Positions 10,283 through 18,624 of a stretch of 64,000 bases of DNA are shown one piece after another (positions within the stretch are counted from its first letter, which is position 1; each line of letters begins with the position of its first letter). The position numbers were made by a program, and so were the translations under genes. The stretch is from the NCBI GenBank assembly GCA_028282325.1, contig JANQID010000083.1:1-64000 (forward strand), written 5' to 3'. The notes beneath the pieces were generated by a model. It was not told the DNA's origin. It did not search any database and worked only from the letters and a program-made list of their open reading frames with translations. The DNA is from Chloroflexaceae bacterium. GTDB lineage: Bacteria > Chloroflexota > Chloroflexia > Chloroflexales > Chloroflexaceae.

Positions 10283-10312
10283 TTGCATAGACACAGGTAG
10301 CTATGCTAAGAT
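10283..10312 (+). promoter_or_regulatory. probable promoter of the anti-sigma/STAS genes
   Basis: TTGCAT (10283-10288), an 18-base spacer and TAAGAT (10307-10312). A 7-base inverted repeat (10298-10304 with 10311-10317) overlaps the -10 and could be an operator. It would give about 200 bases of leader before the kinase gene at 10518. The rest of the gap from 10215 to 10517 holds no open frame or RNA gene that I recognise. Confidence 0.4.
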
Positions 10313-10517
10313 AGCTAGGTGTTACACTGTTTTGTTTATGCATAGATTCCTTGTTAACTGCGCAGCCTGGCACTTACACTTCGAGGCTCTGCGCTCGTCC
10401 ATTTATAGCATCGCCCATTGTACAAACTTCACAAACTTGTGCGATCGAAGCACGTAACCCGCTGCTATCCATAAATCAGCCAGATCTGTGATCGCATGAG
10501 CAATCAGGTGACGGGGC

Positions 10518-10976
10518 ATGAGCAACGATACTTCACAAAACGGTCCGCTTGAAAAGGTTATCGAGTTACGTCTGCCCAGCAAGCTTGGTTACGAACGCGT
10601 TGCAATGGACACGGCATCGTCGTTGGCAAAGCGTATGGGATTTCAAGATGACCGGATCGACTCGCTTAAGACTGCGGTGAGTGAAGCTGTCACAAACGCT
10701 ATCGAGCACGGCAATCAGCATGATTCAGCGATGAAGGTTGTGGTGTTGCTCACAGCGCGCGACGACGAGTTGATCGTCAGCGTTGCGGATCAGGGGCGCA
10801 AGCCGCTCAGCCAGAATTGCACAACCAAAATCCCACACCTGGAAGAAATTATGGAACAGCCGGACAAAGGCGGTTGGGGTATCTGGTTGATTCGCGAACT
10901 TATGGACGAGGTCGAATTTACTACCGCGCCGAGTGGCGGGAACCAGGTGCGTATGGTAATCCATCTCGAACGATGA
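10518..10976 (+). CDS. RsbW/SpoIIAB-like ATP-binding anti-sigma kinase
   Basis: A 152-residue GHKL ATPase of the serine-kinase anti-sigma type. The N-box is EAVTNAIEHGNQ (about 58-69), the G1 box is VADQGRKP (about 93-100) and the G2 region is GGWGIWLIRELMDEV (about 121-135). Such proteins hold a sigma factor or other partner and phosphorylate a STAS antagonist, as in RsbW/RsbV. The stop overlaps the start of the next gene (ATGA). A STAS gene follows at 11583. No sigma factor gene is in the window, so the final target is unknown. Shine-Dalgarno GGTGACGGGG precedes the ATG. Confidence 0.87.
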   Translation: MSNDTSQNGPLEKVIELRLPSKLGYERVAMDTASSLAKRMGFQDDRIDSLKTAVSEAVTNAIEHGNQHDSAMKVVVLLTARDDELIVSVADQGRKPLSQNCTTKIPHLEEIMEQPDKGGWGIWLIRELMDEVEFTTAPSGGNQVRMVIHLER

Positions 10977-11434
10977 ACATCAACACTACACTCATAGCGA
11001 GTATGGATATCTCGTTTCCGAGCGAACTTGGATATGAGATCATCGTACGAGACGCGGTTGAGTCATTTGCGCACCGTCACGGTTTCGCTCCTGAACGACT
11101 TGAAGATCTGAGGACTTCCTTGTGCGAAGCATGCATTAATGCCATTGAGCATGGCAACCAGTGCGTAGCCCATATGCGAGTAGATGTTCGTTGTCAATAT
11201 GACCGCAAACAATTCCAGATCGAAATCCAGGATCAGGGAATAAGGCCATTTAGCCCCCCTGAGCGACCGTACAGCATCGCTGAGAAACTCGCCGGGGTCG
11301 GTACGCTTCGTGGAATGGGTCTTCAAATTATCGCGCACTTGACCGATGAGTCGGGTTTTCTGGAAAACGACGAGCGCGGAAATTGTTTTCGGATGGTCTT
11401 TTATTGTGATCTCGACAGAACATCGCGCTATTGA
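10973..11434 (+). CDS. second RsbW-like ATP-binding protein
   Basis: A 153-residue GHKL ATPase related to the gene just upstream but clearly diverged. The N-box is EACINAIEHGNQ, the G1 box IQDQGIRPFSPPE, and the G2 region TLRGMGLQIIAHLTDES. The G2 loop lacks the usual GxGxG spacing seen in strong kinases, so activity may differ from that of its neighbour. The start chosen is the ATG overlapping the previous stop (ATGA), implying translational coupling and stoichiometric expression. An upstream in-frame extension inside the first gene is ignored. Tandem arrangement suggests a duplication or a heteromeric pair. Confidence 0.85.
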   Translation: MNINTTLIASMDISFPSELGYEIIVRDAVESFAHRHGFAPERLEDLRTSLCEACINAIEHGNQCVAHMRVDVRCQYDRKQFQIEIQDQGIRPFSPPERPYSIAEKLAGVGTLRGMGLQIIAHLTDESGFLENDERGNCFRMVFYCDLDRTSRY

Positions 11435-11582
11435 TTTGATGCGAGCGCTATAACGAAGAACGTACATATTTCACGCAAGCAGGGATTGATACCCGAAGCT
11501 GCCGTACAATCTGACTGCCCAGACCATGGTTGTCTGCCGTATAAAACAGCGGTTGCCTCAACAACGTTCTAAGGAGTGACGA

Positions 11583-11948
11583 ATGCTGGAAGATGAATTG
11601 ACAGTAAACACGCGCCAGCGTGAAGGTGTAGCCATTATTGATCTGATTGGAGACGTTACCACATTCGCGGAAGAGAAAATCAATACCGCGTATCAAGAAG
11701 TCACCAATCAAGGCTCGCGCCTTGTATTATTAAACTTTCGTCAGAATGACTACATTAACAGCGCTGGCATCGCAATACTGATAGGGATTGTTACTGAAGT
11801 GAATCGCAATAGCCAGAAGCTCGCCGTAAGCGGTCTATCGCAGCATTTCCAGAAGATCTTCCGAATGGTTGGATTGGCGCAGTACGCCGATATTTACCAA
11901 GACGAGGATGAGGCTATTCAAGGCTTTAAGAGCATTACTACGACCTGA
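11583..11948 (+). CDS. anti-sigma factor antagonist (STAS domain, RsbV-like)
   Basis: A 121-residue single STAS domain. The conserved phosphorylation-site segment is NDYINSAGIAIL, with Ser60 as the predicted acceptor. In RsbV-type switches the unphosphorylated form binds the kinase and frees its partner, and a SpoIIE/RsbU phosphatase resets it. The two kinases lie directly upstream, 148 bases away. The six-GAF SpoIIE phosphatase at 55.7-59.7 kb is a possible, unlinked phosphatase. Start ATG after TAAGGAGTGACG. Confidence 0.9.
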   Translation: MLEDELTVNTRQREGVAIIDLIGDVTTFAEEKINTAYQEVTNQGSRLVLLNFRQNDYINSAGIAILIGIVTEVNRNSQKLAVSGLSQHFQKIFRMVGLAQYADIYQDEDEAIQGFKSITTT

Positions 11949-11972
11949 TGTTTTTGCCCTCGCTTGTTCTGC

Positions 11973-12015
11973 ACATAAACGTAGAGTGTACGCGTTTTCC
12001 GCTCTACGTTTATGT
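11973..12015. terminator. bidirectional terminator between STAS and kinase genes
   Basis: A perfect 14-base-pair inverted repeat (11973-11986 with 12002-12015) with a 15-base loop. It sits between the convergent STAS gene (plus) and PfkB-type kinase gene (minus). The right arm includes the stop codon of the kinase gene. Confidence 0.65.
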
Positions 12016-13017
12016 AAACTCCCACATCCCCGACTCGCCTACTACCTGCATAAGTTCTTCCGGCGACACAACCACATTGCCAATTTTTTGAACCACGCGC
12101 GACGCCGCAATATTGGCGAGATGCGCTGCGGTGAGCGAATCAAGGCCTGCCGCCAACCCCAGCGTCACCACGGCGATGAATGTATCACCAGCCCCCGTGG
12201 TGTCATACACCTCGCTTACGTCTACGGCCGGCACGTACACGTAGCCCAGATCGACATCTAAGAGTGACAAACCATCGGGGCCGCGCGTCACAATAACCGT
12301 GCGCGCACGCAAACGGTTTTGCAGCCACTCCACGCCCTGGCGGAAATCATTTTCGGTGCGCAACGGTGTGCCCAGCGCCGCCGACGCCTCACGATCGTTA
12401 CAGCGAAAGAGCGTCACATCATGATAATAGTGCGAGTTGCCTTGAGCATCGACGGTAAGCAATGCGCCGTAGCGCTGACACAGCATCCGCGCGTGATCAA
12501 CCACCCGCGACGAAAGCAGGCCAAGTTGATAGTCAGAACACAACACCGCGTCAACTTGCGGGACATACACATCAAGCGCATCAAGGATGCGCTGCTCATC
12601 TGTAAGTTGCAAAGCGCTACGATCAAGGCGATCAAGGCGGGCGACCTGCTGAGGCAGGCGCGGCGACTCATGCGCGAGCACACGCGTCTTGAGGGTCGTC
12701 GGTCGTCCGGCGACGCGGATCAACCCTGACGATGCGATCTGGGATTGTTCCAGCGCCGCGCGGAGTTGTTCGCCTTCCCTATCATCACCGACAACGCCTA
12801 CCTGAATCGCATGGCTGCCCAGCGCGACAATATTGCGCGTCGGATTTGCCGCTCCTCCGAGGACAATTTCCCGGCGCTCGAACTCAAGCACCGGGATCGG
12901 CGCCTCACGCGACAGGCGCATCGCACGACCAAAGATATATTCATCGAGCGAAACGTCACCTGCCACAAGCACGCGCAAGCCAGATAATTGCGCGACAGCA
13001 TCGGCCAGTTTGGGCAT
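12010..13017 (-). CDS. PfkB-family sugar kinase, RfaE/HldE kinase-domain type
   Basis: A 335-residue PfkB carbohydrate kinase resembling the kinase domain of HldE/RfaE (D-glycero-beta-D-manno-heptose-7-phosphate kinase). It starts with LRVLVAGDVSLDEYIFG, has the Gly-rich IVLGGAANPTRNIVALG motif and the PfkB signature DTTGAGDTFIAVV with the catalytic Asp in GAGD. No nucleotidyltransferase domain is attached. The expected GGAANVA motif is GGAANPT here. The sugar substrate cannot be fixed from sequence; heptose phosphate for a surface polysaccharide is the best guess. It is followed by the terminator at 11973-12015. Confidence 0.8.
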   Translation of the reverse strand: MPKLADAVAQLSGLRVLVAGDVSLDEYIFGRAMRLSREAPIPVLEFERREIVLGGAANPTRNIVALGSHAIQVGVVGDDREGEQLRAALEQSQIASSGLIRVAGRPTTLKTRVLAHESPRLPQQVARLDRLDRSALQLTDEQRILDALDVYVPQVDAVLCSDYQLGLLSSRVVDHARMLCQRYGALLTVDAQGNSHYYHDVTLFRCNDREASAALGTPLRTENDFRQGVEWLQNRLRARTVIVTRGPDGLSLLDVDLGYVYVPAVDVSEVYDTTGAGDTFIAVVTLGLAAGLDSLTAAHLANIAASRVVQKIGNVVVSPEELMQVVGESGMWEFT

Positions 13018-13133
13018 CGAGTTCTACTTTCGTGGTACGACGAAAAACGAGAAAGAGCGCCCAGAACGTATGGAAGCCAGATGACCCCAAACGTTCGTTG
13101 CGCCCTTTACAGCGTATACGCCCACGCTGATCG

Positions 13134-14351
13134 CTAGACTTGCACTGCTTCGGCGAAGCGCCGCATACCTTCAGTAATATCAGCCTCGGATGCGGCGTAC
13201 GATATGCGCAGATACCCCGGCGCACCGAAAGCTTCACCAGCCACAACGCCGATATGGGCTTTGTCAAGCAGGAAGTTCATCAGGTCAAGGCTCGATGCAC
13301 AGACCACGCCATCGGCTAACGGACGGTTGAGCAAGCCAGTTACGTTTGGAAAAACGTAAAACGCTCCGTCGGGAACCGTACAGGATACGCCAGCGATCTT
13401 ACCCACCATCTCTATGATCAGGTCGCGCCGCGCATGAAATGCCTGGGTCATCGCTTTCACCGTACGATCAAGCTCCTCTGACGGGGTGAACGCGACTTGC
13501 GACGCCGCCTGCGCAATCGACGCCGGGTGAGTTGTCGAGTGGCTTTGAATCGACCTGACCGGTCCCAGAATAGCATCCGGTCCGGCCATATAACCGATAC
13601 GCCATCCGGTCATTGCGAAGGACTTGGAAGCGCCGTTGACAATCAACGTACGATCAGCGAAATCCGGAGCGACGCGCAGCCAGCGGGCGTAGTCCACATA
13701 GCAAATAGCATCGTAGATCTCATCGCTGATGACGAGCACGTCGGTTTCGCGCAACACCTCGGCCAGAGCGCGCAACTCATCGGCGCTGTAGACGGAGCCT
13801 GTCGGGTTCGACGGCGAGTTGAGCATCAGAATGCGCGTACGCGACGTCGTATGTGCGGCGAGTTGATCGGCGGTGATTTTGAAACCGGTCGCCTCGGTCG
13901 TAGGCAAAATGACCGGCGTCGCACCGGACAGCCGCACCTGTTCCACATAGCTCACCCAGTAGGGAGCCGGAATAATCACCTCGTCGCCTTCATCGCAGAG
14001 CACCTGGAATGCCAGGTACAACGCCTCTTTTGCGCCGCTGGTTACCGTCACCTGATTTGGCGTATAGGCGACGCCATTGTCATGCGCCGCTTGTCGCGCG
14101 ACGAGCCGACGCAAATCGGCATTGCCGCCCGCCGGCGTATAGTGGGTGTAGTTGCGCTCAAGCGCTGCTACTGCAGCGGCCTTGATCGGCTCAGGCGTGT
14201 TGAAATCCGGCTCACCCAAGCTAAACGAAAGCACATTGACACCTTGCGCTCGCATCTGAGCAACCCGACCGCCCATGCTTGCGGTCGCCGAAGGTTGGAG
14301 TTGAGCCAATCGCTTGCTCAAACGATACTGGCGTTCCTGGATACCACTCAC
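13134..14351 (-). CDS. class I/II pyridoxal-phosphate aminotransferase (aspartate aminotransferase type)
   Basis: A 405-residue fold-type I PLP enzyme of the bacterial aspartate/aromatic aminotransferase Ib group. Substrate-site SLGEPDFNTP is near residue 46, the cofactor-phosphate loop is TSGAKEALYLA, NSPSNPTGSVY contains the PLP-contacting Asn, and the Schiff-base lysine lies in NGASKSFAMTGWRIGYMAGP. The C-terminal small domain has YLRISYAASE with the substrate-binding Arg. Start is GTG at 14349-14351 after AAGGAATATAGCT. It is 116 bases upstream of the sugar kinase gene on the same strand and need not be in the same operon. Confidence 0.92.
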   Translation of the reverse strand: MSGIQERQYRLSKRLAQLQPSATASMGGRVAQMRAQGVNVLSFSLGEPDFNTPEPIKAAAVAALERNYTHYTPAGGNADLRRLVARQAAHDNGVAYTPNQVTVTSGAKEALYLAFQVLCDEGDEVIIPAPYWVSYVEQVRLSGATPVILPTTEATGFKITADQLAAHTTSRTRILMLNSPSNPTGSVYSADELRALAEVLRETDVLVISDEIYDAICYVDYARWLRVAPDFADRTLIVNGASKSFAMTGWRIGYMAGPDAILGPVRSIQSHSTTHPASIAQAASQVAFTPSEELDRTVKAMTQAFHARRDLIIEMVGKIAGVSCTVPDGAFYVFPNVTGLLNRPLADGVVCASSLDLMNFLLDKAHIGVVAGEAFGAPGYLRISYAASEADITEGMRRFAEAVQV

Positions 14352-14471
14352 AGCTATATTCCTTCCATATCTTTCAACGAGTATTCACTCTGTTGCTATG
14401 CAGCTATGCTTTGCTTACTATGCTGCAACTGCACGCGCCATTGTGATCCAATCTGCACCTGCGCAAATATA

Positions 14472-15086
14472 TTATGACGACGGCTCGATGGTCGTTGCGG
14501 CGTCGGTCGGCATAATCTCTGCAAGATACGTCTGAAGCGCTTCTGGTAAAAGCAATCCAGTATGGCGCGCGGTAATGACGCCATTGCTGTCGAGGAACAG
14601 CGTCGTCGGCAAACCCTGGACACGATACGTCCGGCTCGCCGTGTTTTCCGTATCGATAATGATCGGAAACGTGATGCCATTCGTCTCGACGAACGGCTGT
14701 ACGACGGCCGCAGGCTGATCCGTTATCGCAATCAACTGCAATCCCTCAGGATGCAGCGAGTCAAACGTCGCCTGGAGCAGCGGCATTTCCTGACGGCAGG
14801 GAGGACACCAAGTCGCCCAGAAGTTAATTATAAGCGGCTGGCCCGCCAGATTGCTAACGCGAATGGTTTCACCCGATAACGTAACCAGTTCGACATCAGG
14901 CAATCGGTTGCCTTCCTGCAATCCTTCAACGATGACAGCATCGGCACCATCAGCAGCCTCTATGGCGGCGTCATCGGCAACGGAGACGCTGGCCTCAGGG
15001 GCGGAACTCGGCGCGGTATTGCCGCCGCAACTCGACAATACAAGCGCGAGCAGAGTTGTCAGAACTACAACCAGACGCCGATGCAT
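14472..15086 (-). CDS. TlpA/ResA-like thioredoxin-fold lipoprotein
   Basis: About 204 residues. An N-terminal lipoprotein signal (MHRRLVVVLTTLLALVLSSC) puts the lipid-bearing Cys at residue 20, so the protein sits on the outside of the cytoplasmic membrane. An Ala/Asp-rich spacer leads to an AhpC/TSA-like thioredoxin domain with the redox motif WATWCPPCRQEMPLL and the cis-Pro region VQGLPTTLFLD. ResA/TlpA proteins reduce apocytochrome c or other extracytoplasmic disulfides. Start ATG 15084-15086 with GAGG six bases upstream; the ORF is open for 18 more codons upstream but these lack a signal peptide. Confidence 0.88.
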   Translation of the reverse strand: MHRRLVVVLTTLLALVLSSCGGNTAPSSAPEASVSVADDAAIEAADGADAVIVEGLQEGNRLPDVELVTLSGETIRVSNLAGQPLIINFWATWCPPCRQEMPLLQATFDSLHPEGLQLIAITDQPAAVVQPFVETNGITFPIIIDTENTASRTYRVQGLPTTLFLDSNGVITARHTGLLLPEALQTYLAEIMPTDAATTIEPSS

Positions 15087-15181
15087 AGATCCTCGCTTCT
15101 TGTGCCCAATATTATCGTTTGGGCGAGTCATATGCGCCATCCAGATTATACCAGAACTCCTATCATTCGCGTCATGGCCGG

Positions 15182-15539
15182 CTATGGTTCAAGGTGCTCG
15201 CCATCGCGCGCATAGCGCTGAATTGCCAGGTAGATCGCCCATGGCGCGCCATCAGGCGCCACGAAGTTCCAATTGTCCGGGTACGAGCGAGTGGAGAATG
15301 GGGCACTGAATTACCAAAAACACATGGCCTCCAGCCAATCGTAGCGACGCGCCTGCTCGTAGGCCGCAATAGTCCAGCGCAATCGATCGGACGGACGAAC
15401 AGCGGCGCTCCAACGCGGATGGTCGTTCCAACCGCCTTCAGTGATGGCGCAGACGACACGTTCGGTCAGTATGGCAGATAAGCCAATTGTCGCGGCATTT
15501 AGCTCTTGATTGGGCGTCAGGAACAATACCGCATTGCAG
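15182..15539 (-). pseudogene. decayed C-terminal remnant of a glycoside-hydrolase-like protein
   Basis: Minus-strand frames in this stretch give a recognisable C-terminal hydrolase segment split over two frames. From 15547 to about 15311 one frame reads ITEGGWNDHPRWSAAV, then DRLRWTIAAYEQAR and WLEAMCFW. After a shift near 15300-15320 another frame reads YPDNWNFVAPDGAPWAIY and LAIQRYARDGEHLEP, then stops at 15182-15184. There is no N-terminal domain: the fragment abuts the stop of the LuxR-type regulator at 15540. ITE(G/M)GW-type motifs with the acid are typical of TIM-barrel glycosidases, so this is read as the tail of a lost gene. Exact family uncertain. Confidence 0.6.
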
Positions 15540-16199
15540 TTAGTCAAGCGACGGAGGAGGCACTAACCCGCGCTGTACAGCCACAATCGCGGCTTGCGTA
15601 CGATTACTGACATCGAGCTTCTGAAAAATCTCGCTGAGTCGATTGCCGACCGTTTTTTCCGAGAGATTGAGCTTGAGGGCGATGGCGCGATTGTCATCGC
15701 CCTGAGCCACCAGCATGAGGATGTCGCGCTCGCGGGGGGTAAGCGTATCGGCTGGCGTTTCCCCAGCGCTATCGCGGCGCAGCAACTCCAACACGCGCGT
15801 CGCTGCGCTTCCCGCAAGGGTCGCCGTTCCGCGTTGCACGGCGCGGATTGCGTCGATCAATTCACTCGCGTCCGCATCTTTCAACAAATAGGCATTGGCC
15901 CCTGCACGCAACGCTTCCAACACTGTGCGCTCATCACGATGCATCGTGAGGATCACCGAGCGCGTTTCCGGGCTGACTCGCGCAATCTGTCGGGCAGCTT
16001 CGATGCCCGTTAAACCCGGCATTGAAACATCAAGCAAGGCTACAGCGGGACGTGTTTGCTCGGCCATACGCACAGCCGCCAGACCATCGCTCACCTCGCC
16101 GACGACGTGAAAGCCGCCCTTGCGCTCAAGGATCTCGCGCAAACCCTGGCGAAACATCGTATGGTCGTCAGCAATGAGAATCGTGATGGGATCGCTCAT
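15540..16199 (-). CDS. NarL/LuxR-family response regulator
   Basis: About 219 residues. The receiver domain has acidic pocket ADDHTMF, phosphoacceptor Asp57 in VALLDVSMPGLTG and Lys in YLLKDADASE. A linker leads to a LuxR-type helix-turn-helix (about residues 145-210): LTPRERDILMLVAQGDDNRA and LNLSEKTVGNRLSEIFQKLD. It should be a phosphorylation-controlled DNA-binding regulator, but no histidine kinase gene is adjacent. ATG 16197-16199 after GGTGGAG is chosen over an in-frame TTG seven codons upstream. Confidence 0.9.
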   Translation of the reverse strand: MSDPITILIADDHTMFRQGLREILERKGGFHVVGEVSDGLAAVRMAEQTRPAVALLDVSMPGLTGIEAARQIARVSPETRSVILTMHRDERTVLEALRAGANAYLLKDADASELIDAIRAVQRGTATLAGSAATRVLELLRRDSAGETPADTLTPRERDILMLVAQGDDNRAIALKLNLSEKTVGNRLSEIFQKLDVSNRTQAAIVAVQRGLVPPPSLD

Positions 16200-16228
16200 T
16201 TCTCCACCTTCTGCGGACAAACGGGATA

Positions 16229-16798
16229 TTAACCGTTGATCGGCTCCCAGGTATTCACCAACACGGCATCCCAGGGAACGCGAAATTCATCAGCGGGATC
16301 AAACACATGCGACTGGAAGTTGACAACAATGACCTCAGGATAGGAGAGCGCTTTCCATCCATGCATCACCATCGGCGGAATCTTGATCAGACGCGGAAGC
16401 TGTGAACCGAGAAAAATCCGGTTGACATACCCAAACGTCGGCGAATTCGGGCGAATATCGACAAGCGTCACCTGAAGCTTCCCACGCGTCACAGTGAATT
16501 GATCGGTATGCTCCTCGTGCCAATGCCAACACTTTACCACGCCATAGTCCGTCGCGCTCTGATAGACATGCGCCGGGTGTAGCAAACCTTCCTGTTCTAC
16601 CCAGGGTCGGCTCCACAGCTCGATCACATCGCCGCGTCCATCGAGGTTCACTTTCAGATTCTTCAGATAAACGCCTTCAATAGACGGCGGCAGATTTGAA
16701 GATTTCACGCTATAGTCAATACCCCGCAGCCACTCGGCGGTCACTTCTTTTGCCCGGATACCATAGGCATTAGGATTGGACAATGCCATACCTTCCAT
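16229..16798 (-). CDS. RmlC-like cupin (dTDP-4-dehydrorhamnose 3,5-epimerase family)
   Basis: A 189-residue cupin-fold protein. The segments SNLPPSIEGVYLKNLKVNLD, VVKCWHWHEEHTDQFTVTRG, KLQVTLVDIRPNSPTFG and PPMVMHGWKALS follow the layout of sugar epimerases related to RmlC. The HWHEEHTDQ cluster lies where RmlC has its catalytic His. It may act on a nucleotide-activated deoxysugar for a surface polysaccharide, but no rmlA/B/D genes are near. Start chosen at ATG 16796-16798, four bases after GGAGGAGAT; nine upstream codons are also open. Confidence 0.72.
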   Translation of the reverse strand: MEGMALSNPNAYGIRAKEVTAEWLRGIDYSVKSSNLPPSIEGVYLKNLKVNLDGRGDVIELWSRPWVEQEGLLHPAHVYQSATDYGVVKCWHWHEEHTDQFTVTRGKLQVTLVDIRPNSPTFGYVNRIFLGSQLPRLIKIPPMVMHGWKALSYPEVIVVNFQSHVFDPADEFRVPWDAVLVNTWEPING

Positions 16799-16901
16799 AT
16801 CTCCTCCGCCGTATGCAACCAGCATACGATCAAATCTACCCGATCAGCGCCCCTGGAATGCTTCTATTGCGTCGCACAAGCCGCGCCATTATAGCACGGG
16901 C

Positions 16902-17777
16902 CTACATTTGCCGCACCGAGAGATTGGGCAACCGCCGAAACCAGCTCATCTGACGGCGAGCAAACGCGTGGGTATCGTATTTCAAGCGCTGCACACACGC
17001 ATCAAGCGTGGCCAGGCCCTCAAAGTAGGGACGAAACTGAAGATACCCCAGGCTCGACATTGCCGGAAGTTCCCAGCCGTAGCCGCTGGCGCGCAACCGT
17101 TCGATCTCCGCCAATAATCCCGACTCCATCATCATATCGACGCGCGCATCGATCCGCGCGTACAGCTCTGCGCGTTCACGTTGCAGCCAGATGGTTTCAA
17201 TACGATAGGGCGGCTGCTGGCGCTTCTGCTGAGTCGAGATCGGCAACCCCGTCACTTCGTATACTTCCAAAGCACGGATTACCCGGCGTACGTTGTCGGG
17301 CATAATCGCCGCCGCCGCCTGAGGATCAACCGCCGCCAATCGGGTATGCAGCGCTACGGCGCCTTCTTCACACGCGAGCTGCTCAAGCGCCGCACGCAGC
17401 TCTGGCTGCGGCGCAACCTGCGGTATCTGCCAGCCTTCCAGCACCGCAGCAAGATACTGGCCTGTACCGCCGACAAGCAGCGGCTGACGCCCGCGTCCAA
17501 TAATCTGCGCTAACGCCGCGCGCGCAAGCTCCTGATAGATCGCCAATGAGAACTCGTCGTCGGGGCCAACGCAATCGATAATGTGATGAGGAATCGCTGC
17601 GCGCTCGGCACGATCCGGCTTGGCGGTGCCAATATCCATGCCCCGATAGACCTGACGTGAGTCAGCCGACACAATCTCGGCATCGAGGCAGCGGGCCATT
17701 TCGATAGCATATGTGGTTTTCCCAACTGCCGTCGCGCCGACTATCGCGATAACCAGCGGGCGGGAATCATTATCCAT
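16902..17777 (-). CDS. miaA: tRNA dimethylallyltransferase
   Basis: MiaA, 291 residues, transfers the dimethylallyl group to A37 of tRNAs reading UNN codons. The P-loop is AIVGATAVGKTTYAIEMA, followed by VSADSRQVYRGMDIGTAKP, HHIIDCVGPDDEFS, LLVGGTGQYLAAVLEGW and the C-terminal helix AFARRQMSWFRRLPN. The length is near the lower end for the family. Only 103 bases separate it from the RmlC-like gene downstream on the same strand. Divergent from the GNAT gene. Confidence 0.96.
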   Translation of the reverse strand: MDNDSRPLVIAIVGATAVGKTTYAIEMARCLDAEIVSADSRQVYRGMDIGTAKPDRAERAAIPHHIIDCVGPDDEFSLAIYQELARAALAQIIGRGRQPLLVGGTGQYLAAVLEGWQIPQVAPQPELRAALEQLACEEGAVALHTRLAAVDPQAAAAIMPDNVRRVIRALEVYEVTGLPISTQQKRQQPPYRIETIWLQRERAELYARIDARVDMMMESGLLAEIERLRASGYGWELPAMSSLGYLQFRPYFEGLATLDACVQRLKYDTHAFARRQMSWFRRLPNLSVRQM

Positions 17778-17877
17778 GATATAGATGCGATTTCATATTC
17801 AAACACGATGTTACTGATCCTGCTATTATAAAATAGCAATACCTGTTTTTTGTTATCGTCACCACACTGGTAAGACT

Positions 17878-18495
17878 ATGCGGCGCATCAACAACCTGGA
17901 AAGCCGCGATGGAGCGGCGGTTTCACTAGCAACTCGCGATCGACGTTCCATCCGCGTACGACATATCCGCAGCGAAGACGCCAACCTCCTCGTCGCAATG
18001 TTCTGGCAACTTTCATCAGAATCGCGTTGGCGACGTTTTTTTGTTCCCCTTGATAATATTGAGGCCGATCACGTTGAGCATGAAGCTCAGCGATTAGCCG
18101 CTATCGACCCGGATCGTGAAGTCGCGCTCATCGTCCTAGCCGATGAGAATAACAAAGAAAGCGCGATCGCCGTTGCTCGTTACGCTCGTTTTCAGACCGA
18201 CGCAGATTATGCCGAGGCGTCGATCGTTGTACGTGACGATTACCAGGGCGCTGGTCTAGGCCAACAACTCTTCGATCTGCTGATTCAGACAGCGTTGGCG
18301 CAAGGCATTACGCATATGATCCTGTTGACTCATGCCGACAATTACGGCATGATCGGCCTGATTCATCGCCTGGGGATGCCATATACAAGCAAAATCACAT
18401 CAGGCCTCTGTGAGATCGATCTCTGTTTAATCGACGCCACACCCCCAGTATTTCCTTCTACAGAACCTGCATCGAGTCAGGCCAGCGCCAGGTAA
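17878..18495 (+). CDS. GNAT-family N-acetyltransferase
   Basis: A 205-residue GNAT-fold acyltransferase. After a 20-residue lead, the domain starts IRVRHIRSEDANLLVAMFWQ. The acetyl-CoA loop is seen as VRDDYQGAGLGQQLFDLLIQ, with the (R/Q)xxGxG/A motif QGAGLG, and the C-terminal strand is HMILLTHADNYGMIGLIHRLG. The layout resembles the C-terminal domain of Pat-like acyl-CoA-dependent protein acetyltransferases, but the NDP-forming part is missing. Substrate unknown. Separate promoter region of 100 bases, divergent from miaA. Confidence 0.8.
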   Translation: MRRINNLESRDGAAVSLATRDRRSIRVRHIRSEDANLLVAMFWQLSSESRWRRFFVPLDNIEADHVEHEAQRLAAIDPDREVALIVLADENNKESAIAVARYARFQTDADYAEASIVVRDDYQGAGLGQQLFDLLIQTALAQGITHMILLTHADNYGMIGLIHRLGMPYTSKITSGLCEIDLCLIDATPPVFPSTEPASSQASAR

Positions 18496-18624
18496 ATCCG
18501 CTTGCCCAGGGTGCAGACTTCAGCTTGTGTCGTTGTTCAAAGCGTGATACGATAGCGAACGTTGACATGTCGCCTGCAATGATTGGCGCGTCTCAACTCA
18601 CCTGTTGCTCTACGAGATTCTGTG

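Noticed and set aside
10142-10517. Possible tRNA or riboswitch in the gap after the carboxyltransferase
   Set aside because: Only the terminator hairpin and a short inverted repeat are seen; there is no cloverleaf, CCA end or riboswitch consensus.
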